Made by a program: the position numbers and the translations under genes | The notes under the pieces: generated by a model | The model's input: the letters and a program-made list of their open reading frames with translations, nothing else | What the model was told of the DNA's origin: nothing | The model's database searches: none | Part shown: piece by piece, positions 22,448-31,288 of the stretch | Numbering within the stretch: the first letter of the stretch is position 1 | Layout of the letters: each line of letters starts with the position of its first letter | Virus record (IMG/VR): IMGVR_UViG_3300025423_000034 | Coordinates: 1-45,697 of that record | Length of the DNA stretch: 45,697 nucleotides | Source: a virus | Direction: 5' to 3' (one strand)

Positions 22448-24463
22448 ATGGCAGCAAGTGGTTATACACCCATTCAGCTTTATTACAGCACAAGCACTGG
22501 CGTAACGCCTTCTGCTTCAAACCTTGTAGACGGCGAATTAGCACTGAATATTGCCGATGGTAAACTGTTCTATAAAGACAGTTCCGGCAACGTACAGTTA
22601 CTTGCTGAATCTGGCGGTAACGGTGTAACGCTGTTTTCCGGCGGTTCGACCGGTCTTACTCCCTCATCACCCACCGCTGGCTCAATCACCTTGGGTGGTA
22701 CACTTAATGTCGGCAATGGCGGTACGGGTGGTACAGCAACTCCGACCGCTGGCGCAGTGGCTTATGGCGATGGCAGTGCTTACGCATTTACTTCTGCGGG
22801 TACTTCTGGACAGATTCTAAAGTCCAACGGTTCGTCAGCACCTACCTTCGTCAACGCATCGTCCGTTGCCGTATCAAGCCTGTCTTTTGGTTCTACTGGC
22901 TTATTGCCTAACTCCCCCACCCAAGGCGCAATTACTGTTACCGGTACTTTAGGAACAGGCTACGGTGGTACTGGTTTAACTTCATTCACTTCTGGTGGTG
23001 CGGTTTATGCAAGTTCCTCATCCGTTCTGACCACTGGTACATTGCCGATCACCGCTGGTGGTACAGGCACAACCACTGCAACTGGTACAGGCGACTTAGT
23101 GTTGGCTTCTAGCCCCACTTTGGTTACTCCTAACCTTGGCACTCCTTCTGCAATTAGCTTAACCAATGCAACCAACGTACCTGTAAATCAGGCTACCGGA
23201 ACATTGGCAGTAAGCAACGGCGGTACGGGTGGTACTTCTTTCACTGGTTATATCATTGGCAATGGTTCATCTGCATTTACTGCATCGACCACCATTCCTA
23301 CCACTGATTTGTCTGGCACGATCAGCAATTCACAGTTGGCTAATGATTCGGTCACGATTGGTACAACCGCAATCACATTGGGTTCATCTTCACTAACCTT
23401 GGCTGGTTTGACCTCTGTCACCGTTACTCAAGATCCTACCTCTGCACTGCAATTAGCTACCAAGCAGTATGTTGATTCTGTTGCACAAGGTCTGTCTGCG
23501 AAGGATTCTGTAGCTGCTGCGACCACTGTTAACTTGAATGCAACTTACAACAACGGCACTTCCGGTGTTGGCGCAACCTTAACCAATGCTGGTTCACAAG
23601 CTGCGTTTTCTGTTGATGGCTACTCTGCATCGGTTGGTGATCGCATCTTGGTTAAAAATCAAACCGCTGCTGCTGATAACGGTATTTACGTTGTTACCAC
23701 TTTGGGTTCGGGTTCTTCCAATTGGGTACTGACCCGTACTGCCGACATGGATACATGGGCGCAAGTGGACGGCGCATTTGTATTTGTTGAAAGCGGCACA
23801 ACAAACGCAAGCACTGGCTGGGTCAGCACTGTTGGCGCAGGTGGAACGATTGGTACAACTGCAATTACCTTCACTCAGTTCTCTGGTGCAGGTACTTACT
23901 CTGCTGGTACAGGTCTAACCCTAACCGGTACACAGTTCTCCATCACCAATACCGCAGTTACCGCTGGTTCTTACACCCTTGGTAACTTCACGGTTAATGC
24001 TCAAGGTCAGTTGACTTCCGCATCGTCAACCAGCACCACTGGTTCTGGCAACGTGGTATTGGCTACCAGTGCTACTTTGGTGACACCGAACCTTGGTACA
24101 CCAAGTGCTGTTGATTTGACCAATGCGACCAATGTGCCTGTCAATAATGCGACCGGTACTTTGGCTGTTTCTAACGGTGGTACAGGTGCAACAACCATTT
24201 CTGGTGTCGTATACGGTAATGGTACTTCTGCATTCTCTGCTGCGACTGGATCACAGATTGCGTCTGCAATCGGTTCAACCGCAGTCACCAATGCAACCAA
24301 TGCTGCAAACGTATCTGTTGCATCTGATACATCAGACACCACGACTTATCTGGCTTTTGTGACCAGCAATTCCGGTAACAATGCTGTTAAGATCAATTCC
24401 GGTCTGACGTTCAATGCTTCAACTGGCGCGATCACTGGTGGAATTTCCGGCGGTACGTTCTAA
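22448..24463 (+). CDS. Tail fibre protein 2, 671 residues
   Basis: Begins MAASGYTPIQLYYSTSTG followed by TPSASNLVDGELALNIADGKLFYKD, a common N-terminal module of environmental phage fibres. The body has repeated GTGYGGTGLTSFTSGGAVY, VLASSPTLVTPNLGTPSA and NATNVPVNQATGTLAVSNGGTG units, with a conserved QLATKQYVDSVAQGLSAKDSV module near residues 335-358. It ends GGISGGTF. The N-terminal module is shared with the next gene, so the two arose by duplication or module exchange. Likely a fibre shaft. No enzymatic domain is visible. Confidence 0.85.
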   Translation: MAASGYTPIQLYYSTSTGVTPSASNLVDGELALNIADGKLFYKDSSGNVQLLAESGGNGVTLFSGGSTGLTPSSPTAGSITLGGTLNVGNGGTGGTATPTAGAVAYGDGSAYAFTSAGTSGQILKSNGSSAPTFVNASSVAVSSLSFGSTGLLPNSPTQGAITVTGTLGTGYGGTGLTSFTSGGAVYASSSSVLTTGTLPITAGGTGTTTATGTGDLVLASSPTLVTPNLGTPSAISLTNATNVPVNQATGTLAVSNGGTGGTSFTGYIIGNGSSAFTASTTIPTTDLSGTISNSQLANDSVTIGTTAITLGSSSLTLAGLTSVTVTQDPTSALQLATKQYVDSVAQGLSAKDSVAAATTVNLNATYNNGTSGVGATLTNAGSQAAFSVDGYSASVGDRILVKNQTAAADNGIYVVTTLGSGSSNWVLTRTADMDTWAQVDGAFVFVESGTTNASTGWVSTVGAGGTIGTTAITFTQFSGAGTYSAGTGLTLTGTQFSITNTAVTAGSYTLGNFTVNAQGQLTSASSTSTTGSGNVVLATSATLVTPNLGTPSAVDLTNATNVPVNNATGTLAVSNGGTGATTISGVVYGNGTSAFSAATGSQIASAIGSTAVTNATNAANVSVASDTSDTTTYLAFVTSNSGNNAVKINSGLTFNASTGAITGGISGGTF

Positions 24464-24493
24464 TAGCAATATTACTTTTGAGAGAAAACGCAA

Positions 24494-27400
24494 ATGGCTC
24501 AGTCCGGTTATAGCAAAATACTAATTTACGGTTCTGGTACTACTGGTAACACGCCTTCGGCCTCTAATATGACCAATAGCTCTGCTGGTGCAGAGTTAGC
24601 GATCAATTACGCTGATGGCATTCTGTTCTACAAGAACGGTAGTGGCACGGTTACTAAATTAGCTTCTGCATCAACCGCAGCGGGCAATTTGCCCGGTGGC
24701 GCAGCGGGAACAGTTGTATACCAAAGTGCTACCGGAACCACCGCCTATACTGCCGCCGGAACATCGGGGCAGTATTTGGTGAGTGGCGGCACTGGCTCTC
24801 CGACATGGGCCACAATATCTTCAACCTTGGTTTCTTCCTTTAGCGGAGGCAGCACAGGGTTGACACCCAATTCAGCCACGACCGGCGCGATTACGCTTGG
24901 CGGTACGTTGGCAACGGGTTATGGCGGTACAGGACTGACATCCTTTACAAGCGGTGGTGCGGTGTACGCGACCAGCACATCGGCTTTGACTACCGGAACG
25001 CTGCCTGTTTCTGCGGGCGGTTCTGGTGTCACTGTTAGTACAGGTGCAAGTTCAAACGTATTACGCGATGCAAATGCAAACATTACTGCAAACGCATTCT
25101 TTGGTGGTTATACAAATGTTGCTGCATCGGGAACACAGATTACATTATTGGCTTCATCGACACCTGTTTATACCGTATCCGGATCAGGTGGACAGGTTAT
25201 TAAGTTGCCTGATGCAACTACGCTGCCGATTGGCGCGATTTATTCGTTTAACAATAATCAAACCAGTGGTGCGATTACTGTAAACAACAATTCAAATACA
25301 TTAGTGGTATCCGTGCCTTCTGGTGCGTATACGAATGTTGTATTGCTTACAAATGCAACTGCTCCGGGAACATGGGATCGTCACGACGAAGCCCCTTCTA
25401 ATGTCTCTTGGTCAACCAATACATTGGATTATGCTGGTTCGATTACCTCTGCGACATGGAATGGATCGACTGTTGCGGTCAACCGTGGCGGAACGGGGAT
25501 TACCTCTTTGGCATCCGGTGCATTGCCTTATGGTAATGGCACATCTGCGTTTAATGCTTTAACGATTGGTACATCTGGTTATGTGCTGACATCGAGCGGT
25601 ACTGCGCCGCAGTGGACAGCACAATCTTCATTGGTGATTGGTACTGCGACTAACTTAGCCGGTGGTGCTAATGGCTCAGTGCCTTATCAATCGGGTGCGG
25701 GTACGACTACTTTTTTAGCGGGCAACACGTCTACCACACCCAATTTCTATACTTCTACGGGTACAGGATCGGCTGCACAAGCACCCACGCTCACCAGTTC
25801 GACAGGATCGGGTAACGTAGTATTAGCAACAAGCCCAACATTAGTTACACCAGCATTAGGAACCCCAAGTTCTGCAACTTTAACTAATGCAACGGGTTTA
25901 CCAATATCAACTGGCGTTTCTGGTCTTGGTACTGGTGTTGCAACTGCATTGGCAGTAAACACCGGATCAGCGGGCGCAGTTGTGCTTTTCAACGGATCAT
26001 TGGGAACCCCGGCGAGCGGAACGGTGACAAACCTTACCGGAACTGCATCTATTAATATTAACGGCACAGTTGGAGCAACAACTCCCACTACCGGAGCGTT
26101 TAGCACGGTCAGTGCGTCAGGACAGATCACAAGTACGGTTTCAACTGGAACCGCTCCATTTGTGGTTTCAAGCACTACTCAAGTTGCTAATTTAAACGTA
26201 GCAACAGCAGGAACTGCTACAACTGCAACGAACGTAGCAAGCGGCACAACAGGTGCAATTCACTATCAATCTGCACCTTCTACAACAGCTTTTTTATCTG
26301 GCAATACGACTACAACACCACAATTTGTTACTTCAATAGGAACTGGATCGGCTGCTCAAGCACCAACTTTAACGTCCAGCACCGGTACAGGTAATGTGGT
26401 GTTGGCAACTTCACCAACATTGGTGACACCGGCATTGGGAACGCCTAGCGCATTGGTTGGAACTAACATTACGGGTACGGCTTCTGGATTGTCTATCGGC
26501 GGTAATGCTGCAACTGCTACCACTGCTACTAACCAATCCGGTGGTACTGTAAATGCTACGTCTATCACTAACTCAGGCTTGACCGCAGGGCGTGTTGTTT
26601 ACACCACAACGGGTGGGTTAGAGACGGCTTCGGCTAACCTGACATTTAACGGTACAACGCTAACAACTGCTAATGACGCTTCTATTAATGGTCTGACGGT
26701 GGGTAAGGGTGCGGGTGCTGTTACAACCAACACGGCATTTGGATTAAATGCTTTATCTACAAACAGCACAGGTAGTGCTAATACAGCAGTTGGTGATAAT
26801 GCTTTAACGAGTAACTCAACCGGAACTGATAATTCTGCATTTGGACTAAACGCATTAAATAAAAATACAGCAAGCTATAATTCAGCTTTTGGCGTTAGTT
26901 CTTTATATGCGAATACATCAGGTACATTCAACACTGGATATGGCTGGAATTCATTACCAGCAAACACAACTGGTTCTTACAATGTTGCGGTAGGCCCATA
27001 CTCACTAAACGCCAACACCACCGCATCTAACAATACAGCAGTAGGTTATCAAGCTGGGTATAGTAATACTACAGGTGATAGAAATTCATTCTTCGGTAGA
27101 GTAGCTGGATATAGCAATACAACCTCAAGTGGCAACAACTTTTTTGGTCAGTATGCTGGTTACTCAAATACAACAGGAACAGAAAACTGTGCTTTTGGTG
27201 GTTCAGCAGCATCAAACTCTGCTTTGCAATCAAATAGCACAGGTAGCTACAATACTGCATTAGGTAATGCTGCGTTAGGCTCTAACACATCCGCATCTAA
27301 TAACACCGCAGTGGGGTATCAGGCTGGGTATAGTAATACTACAGGTGCTTACAATACTTTCTTAGGTAGGGTAGCTGGATATACAAATACTACAGCCCAA

Positions 27401-29140
27401 GAAAATACAGCCGTAGGTAATGCTGCTTTATATCAAAATTCTACTGGCGCTCAAATTACTGCATTGGGTTCTAATGCTTTATATAACAATACTACAGGCT
27501 CCAACAATACAGCTTTAGGTAACTACGCACTCCAAGCCAACACCACCGCATCTAATAACACAGCAGTAGGTTATCAGGCTAGTTATAGTAATACGACAGG
27601 TACAAATGTTGTTGCTATTGGTTACCAATCAATGTATTCAAATACAACTGGGGGTTATACAGTAGCGATTGGTAGACAGGCCGGTTATTCTTGGAGTAAT
27701 GCTTCTGAAGGTAATGGTTCAGTCTTTATTGGTGATAGTGCCGGTAAAAATACTACAGGACATGATAATACTTTTGTAGGTGCTAGTAGTGGATTTGCAA
27801 CCACAACAGCATTATGGAGTGCAGCATTCGGTAGTGGGGCATTACAATCAACTACAACTGGTAATTACAATACTGCAATCGGAGCACAATCGCTCCAAGC
27901 CAACACCACCGCCAATACCAACACGGCGGTAGGATATCAATCCCTATACAGCAATACGACTGGCGCACCCAATACTGCTGTCGGCACAACGTCTTTATAT
28001 TCAAATACAACAGGAACAAACAATTCCGCTTTTGGTACTGACGCTTTATACGCAAACACTACCGGAGGAAGTAATACAGCGTTAGGTCGTTCTGCCTTAG
28101 TCGCCAACACCACCGCATCTAACAACACAGCAGTAGGTTATCAAGCTCTTTACTCCAACACCACCGCTTCTAACAACACCGCATTTGGATATTTGGCTGG
28201 ATTTAATAATACAACAGGTGGTGATAGCACAGGTATAGGTGCGTATGCTTTATACTCAAATACAACAGGAAATTACAACACGGCGGTTGGTGAAAATGCT
28301 TTAGGGTTAAACACCACCGCTAATAACAACACAGCAGTAGGTTATCAGGCTGGGTATAATAATACGACAGGTTCTTCAAGCACTTTTGTTGGTTACCAAG
28401 CTGGTTATGCTTCAACAGGAAATACAAACTGTAGTATTGGATTTCAAGCTGGATATTACTGCACAGGAACCGCAAATACATTTGTTGGACCAAATAGTAC
28501 TGGTGCCTTGATTACATCAGGCTCAAAAAATACAGTTATTGGTGGATTCCAAGGCAACTCGGGCGGCCTAGACCTCCGCACAGCATCTAACTACATCGTG
28601 CTGAGTGATGGGGATGGGAATCCTAGAGGTATTTTTGATGGTAGTGGTAACTTTATTGTAAATGGAACTGCTACAACTGGTGCAGGAAAAAGCAATTTAT
28701 ATTTTGCATCAGGGTCAAATGGATTTAGCGTAGTTTCAACAGATAACACTACAAATGCTTCATTTATGCAAATGTATGCTAATGGCTCATTTTGTGGAAA
28801 CATTACTCGTGTAGGAACTACTAGCGCAGTCCTATATGGTTCTGCTTCGGACTATCGTTTAAAAACAAATGTATTTCCAATGATTGGGGCATTAGACACA
28901 GTTTCTAAATTAAACCCTGTTACCTATGATTGGAAATCTGGAGGCTCTTCACAAGGTTTTATTGCACATGAACTTCAAGCAGTTTTACCTGATGCTGTTA
29001 CTGGTAAAAAAGATGATGTTGATTTAGAAGGAAACCCAAAATACCAAACTATCGACACTTCATTTTTAGTAGCCACATTGACAGCAGCAATACAAGAACT
29101 TAAAGCTGAATTTGACGCATACAAATCAACCCATCCATAA
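24494..29140 (+). CDS. Giant tail fibre with YadA-like repeats and S74 chaperone, 1548 residues
   Basis: The N-terminus (SGYSKILIYGSGTTG, ELAINYADGILFYK) matches the module of the preceding fibre. Residues about 1-740 are GTGN/LVTPALGTPSA-type fibre repeats. Residues about 750-1310 are tandem NTAVGYQAGYSNTTG-like repeats similar to YadA/Hep-Hag adhesin heads. The last 97 residues form an intramolecular chaperone (peptidase S74), with ASDYRLKTN starting near 1451. In such proteins, autocleavage before the Ser of SDYRLK releases the trimeric fibre after folding, so mature length would be about 1451. It is probably the main receptor-binding fibre. The repeat region looks AT-richer than the first half. 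Confidence 0.9.
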   Translation: MAQSGYSKILIYGSGTTGNTPSASNMTNSSAGAELAINYADGILFYKNGSGTVTKLASASTAAGNLPGGAAGTVVYQSATGTTAYTAAGTSGQYLVSGGTGSPTWATISSTLVSSFSGGSTGLTPNSATTGAITLGGTLATGYGGTGLTSFTSGGAVYATSTSALTTGTLPVSAGGSGVTVSTGASSNVLRDANANITANAFFGGYTNVAASGTQITLLASSTPVYTVSGSGGQVIKLPDATTLPIGAIYSFNNNQTSGAITVNNNSNTLVVSVPSGAYTNVVLLTNATAPGTWDRHDEAPSNVSWSTNTLDYAGSITSATWNGSTVAVNRGGTGITSLASGALPYGNGTSAFNALTIGTSGYVLTSSGTAPQWTAQSSLVIGTATNLAGGANGSVPYQSGAGTTTFLAGNTSTTPNFYTSTGTGSAAQAPTLTSSTGSGNVVLATSPTLVTPALGTPSSATLTNATGLPISTGVSGLGTGVATALAVNTGSAGAVVLFNGSLGTPASGTVTNLTGTASININGTVGATTPTTGAFSTVSASGQITSTVSTGTAPFVVSSTTQVANLNVATAGTATTATNVASGTTGAIHYQSAPSTTAFLSGNTTTTPQFVTSIGTGSAAQAPTLTSSTGTGNVVLATSPTLVTPALGTPSALVGTNITGTASGLSIGGNAATATTATNQSGGTVNATSITNSGLTAGRVVYTTTGGLETASANLTFNGTTLTTANDASINGLTVGKGAGAVTTNTAFGLNALSTNSTGSANTAVGDNALTSNSTGTDNSAFGLNALNKNTASYNSAFGVSSLYANTSGTFNTGYGWNSLPANTTGSYNVAVGPYSLNANTTASNNTAVGYQAGYSNTTGDRNSFFGRVAGYSNTTSSGNNFFGQYAGYSNTTGTENCAFGGSAASNSALQSNSTGSYNTALGNAALGSNTSASNNTAVGYQAGYSNTTGAYNTFLGRVAGYTNTTAQENTAVGNAALYQNSTGAQITALGSNALYNNTTGSNNTALGNYALQANTTASNNTAVGYQASYSNTTGTNVVAIGYQSMYSNTTGGYTVAIGRQAGYSWSNASEGNGSVFIGDSAGKNTTGHDNTFVGASSGFATTTALWSAAFGSGALQSTTTGNYNTAIGAQSLQANTTANTNTAVGYQSLYSNTTGAPNTAVGTTSLYSNTTGTNNSAFGTDALYANTTGGSNTALGRSALVANTTASNNTAVGYQALYSNTTASNNTAFGYLAGFNNTTGGDSTGIGAYALYSNTTGNYNTAVGENALGLNTTANNNTAVGYQAGYNNTTGSSSTFVGYQAGYASTGNTNCSIGFQAGYYCTGTANTFVGPNSTGALITSGSKNTVIGGFQGNSGGLDLRTASNYIVLSDGDGNPRGIFDGSGNFIVNGTATTGAGKSNLYFASGSNGFSVVSTDNTTNASFMQMYANGSFCGNITRVGTTSAVLYGSASDYRLKTNVFPMIGALDTVSKLNPVTYDWKSGGSSQGFIAHELQAVLPDAVTGKKDDVDLEGNPKYQTIDTSFLVATLTAAIQELKAEFDAYKSTHP
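26740..28440 (+). repeat. Tandem coding repeats in giant fibre gene
   Basis: Imperfect repeats of about 45 to 60 bases encode NTAVGYQAGYSNTTG-like units. Several blocks such as CACCGCATCTAACAACAC and GCAGTAGGTTATCA recur almost unchanged (for example near 27015, 27295, 27540, 28105 and 28320). The frame stays open throughout, so gain or loss of whole units by recombination would alter fibre length without disrupting it. Confidence 0.85.
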
Positions 29141-29149
29141 GGAGCAATC

Positions 29150-29485
29150 ATGTCCATCACATACACCACCACCATTAACTCGATGTACTGCGTACAGTCA
29201 CCACAACCAGACTACGTTGTGAATGTTTTGTTCGTAGTTTCCGGTACTGACGGAACGCACACTGCCTCTATTGACGGCAACGTACAGTTGGCTGTTGAAG
29301 CAAGCGATCCTAACTTTGTGCCTTACGCACAACTTACTCAGACGATTGTGTTGGGTTGGATCAACGCACAAACCGACAATCAAGCAAATTACTATGCAAA
29401 TATTGATGGTCAGTTGGAATCCATTATCAACCCACCAGTATCACCACAAAACACACCTTTGCCTTGGTCATCGGTAACAAAGTAA
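29150..29485 (+). CDS. Small fibre-associated protein (DUF7936-like)
   Basis: The 111-residue product follows the giant fibre after AAGGAGCAATC. It contains TIVLGWINAQ and ends NTPLPWSSVTK, the pattern of a widespread family of small phage proteins found next to tail-fibre genes. Its role is unknown; fibre assembly or attachment is likely from position. The family name is from memory of the pattern and is tentative. Confidence 0.65.
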   Translation: MSITYTTTINSMYCVQSPQPDYVVNVLFVVSGTDGTHTASIDGNVQLAVEASDPNFVPYAQLTQTIVLGWINAQTDNQANYYANIDGQLESIINPPVSPQNTPLPWSSVTK

Positions 29486-29488
29486 TTG

Positions 29489-29494
29489 TATAAT
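29489..29494 (+). promoter_or_regulatory. Candidate -10 box TATAAT
   Basis: A perfect TATAAT lies three bases after the previous stop, 45 bases before the next start. The best -35 (TTGGTC, 29464-29469) is 19 bases upstream and poor. A small hairpin, TCCGG with CCGGA, follows at about 29503-29520. It may be a weak promoter. Confidence 0.3.
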
Positions 29495-29538
29495 CCCGAT
29501 ATCCGGTAACACCGCCGGACATCATTTGGAGAATAGAA

Positions 29539-29772
29539 ATGTCTGATCAAGCACAAACTGAAGTACAAGCACATCCTCAAATTTCATTGCCTTTGGATTT
29601 AGTCAATGCAGCACTGGCTGCACTTGGCGAGTGCAAAGCAAAAGATGTGTTCAACATTATTCAAGGCATTCAGAACATCGCATTGCCTCAACTGCCTGAA
29701 GAACTGCGCAATCCCCCTGCTGCCGATCCTCCTGTTGCTGACGCTGCCCAAGCCGAAGCACCCGCTGCTTAA
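29539..29772 (+). CDS. hypothetical 77-residue helical protein
   Basis: After TTTGGAGAATAGAA, the product has a helical core, LPLDLVNAALAALGECKAKDVFNIIQGIQNIAL, followed by a Pro/Ala-rich acidic tail. Similar short helical domains with LPxxLVxAVLxYL patterns occur in many phages beside structural genes. Function unknown. A strong terminator follows. Confidence 0.65.
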   Translation: MSDQAQTEVQAHPQISLPLDLVNAALAALGECKAKDVFNIIQGIQNIALPQLPEELRNPPAADPPVADAAQAEAPAA

Positions 29773-29791
29773 TCAGTAGTTTATCGTCAAT

Positions 29792-29817
29792 AAAAAGGGG
29801 CTTTTTAGCCCCTTTTT
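29792..29817 (+). terminator. Rho-independent terminator ending the fibre cassette
   Basis: AAAAAGGGGCT (29792-29802), TTTT loop, AGCCCCTTTTT (29807-29817): an 11-bp stem that could work in both directions. GCTACAAT at 29818-29825 follows, before the J-like baseplate gene. Confidence 0.9.
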
Positions 29818-29842
29818 GCTACAATCGCGTATAGGAGGATTT

Positions 29843-31288
29843 ATGGCTACATCCGTGACTATACCGACAGTATTATCCATCGCCGGGGCGCAACCGACAC
29901 CACCTAGTACGCTGAATGCGGAACTGATTGCAATTGCTCAGACGCTATCACCCGGTCTGACAGCATCATTGCCCGCCTCGCTGATCGAAGATTTATCTTC
30001 TACCGCTACCGGTGCAGTATCACTTTGCGATCAAGCCTATGTTGAGTTACTCAATAGTGTTACTCCCTATGGAGCAAATGCCTTCATTCTCAATCAATTG
30101 GGAATTATGTATGGCATTCAACCCGGTGCAGCCAGCAATACATCGGTTTATGTGCAATTTACAGGCACTCCCGGTTTCGTAATCTCAAAAGGTTTCATTG
30201 TTTCAGATAGTACTTATCAGTATGTAATTCAAGATGGTGGCATTATTGGTGCAGCACCACCCGGTGGAACCAATGGTCTTTCCGCACAATTATTTGCGGT
30301 AGCAACGGTATCTGGATCATGGGCAGTTCCAGTTGGAACAGTTACAACGATTTCAACCTCTGTGCCAACCAGCATACAGTTAGCGGTGACTAATCCGGTC
30401 ACGGGTACGCCATCAGAGGCGGCTGAAACGACCGAGCAATATCGCGCAAGAGTACTAGAGGCTGGACAGGCATCCGCGCAGGGAATGCCAACATTTCTAA
30501 AAACACAATTAGCAAAAGTACCCGGGGTACTCAATCGTTTGATTTCTTTACAGCAAGTCGTGGGTGGTGGTTGGCTCATTATGTGTGCTGGTGGTGATCC
30601 CTATTTAATGGCCTATGCGGTTTATCAAGGGCTATTTGATATCAATCAGTTATTACCCTCTCAGTTAAAAGTCACTGGTATCACGAATGCCAACCCCGGC
30701 GTGATGACAACCGATTTAACGCATGGGTATTCCACAGGTCAAGTCATCAATGTGACGGGTGTAACGGGAATGACAGGAATCAATAACACGCCGTTGACGG
30801 TGACAGTTATCACACCCAACAGTTTTAGCATTGGAAAAAACACAACGTCATCCGGTACTTATGTTTCAGGCGGTATCGTTACTCCAAATCTAAGAAATCA
30901 ATTAGTAAGCATCAATGATTTCCCTGACGTATATTCCATTCCTTTGGTGATTCCATTCTTTCAGTTTACAACCGTTGCAATTACTTGGAATACGATTGCA
31001 ACCAATGTTGTTTCAGCATCAGCCATAGCATCGCTGGCTGGACAACCGATTGTGAATTATGTGAATTCGATTGCTGTAGGTCAACCGCTCAACATTTTTG
31101 AATTACAAACCGTCTTTCTAGCATCTATATCAACTTTGGTGCAGCCTAGTCAAATCAGCGTAATTAATATTATTGTGACTGTGAATGGTATTGAACTTTC
31201 GCCTTTGGCTGGTACTGGCTTGATTTATGGTGATCCACAGTCATACTTTGAAACGACTTTGGGTCAAGTTTCGGTGACGCAACAATAA
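29843..31288 (+). CDS. Baseplate J-like wedge protein with inserted beta domain
   Basis: ATG 29843 follows TAGGAGGATTT. The 481-residue product has J-family features, including SLCDQAYVELLNSVTPYGANAFILNQLG, the segment AAETTEQYRARVLEAGQA and a C-terminal strand-rich part. Residues about 276-352 (VTGITNANPGVMTTDLTHGYS to TSSGTYVSGGIV) look like an inserted E1-FCCH-like or Ig-like beta domain that breaks the family fold. The wedge links the hub ring to fibres and triggers contraction. It sits at the restart of the baseplate module after the fibre cassette. Confidence 0.85.
   Translation: MATSVTIPTVLSIAGAQPTPPSTLNAELIAIAQTLSPGLTASLPASLIEDLSSTATGAVSLCDQAYVELLNSVTPYGANAFILNQLGIMYGIQPGAASNTSVYVQFTGTPGFVISKGFIVSDSTYQYVIQDGGIIGAAPPGGTNGLSAQLFAVATVSGSWAVPVGTVTTISTSVPTSIQLAVTNPVTGTPSEAAETTEQYRARVLEAGQASAQGMPTFLKTQLAKVPGVLNRLISLQQVVGGGWLIMCAGGDPYLMAYAVYQGLFDINQLLPSQLKVTGITNANPGVMTTDLTHGYSTGQVINVTGVTGMTGINNTPLTVTVITPNSFSIGKNTTSSGTYVSGGIVTPNLRNQLVSINDFPDVYSIPLVIPFFQFTTVAITWNTIATNVVSASAIASLAGQPIVNYVNSIAVGQPLNIFELQTVFLASISTLVQPSQISVINIIVTVNGIELSPLAGTGLIYGDPQSYFETTLGQVSVTQQ

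Noticed and set aside
25747-26175. A long reverse open frame inside the giant fibre gene
   Set aside because: Low-complexity codons of the fibre lack stops in reverse. There is no ribosome site or neighbouring reverse gene.
26740-28440. Fibre repeats as a CRISPR array or as a diversity-generating template
   Set aside because: The repeats are coding and have no constant-length spacers. No reverse transcriptase gene or adenine-biased template pair is visible.
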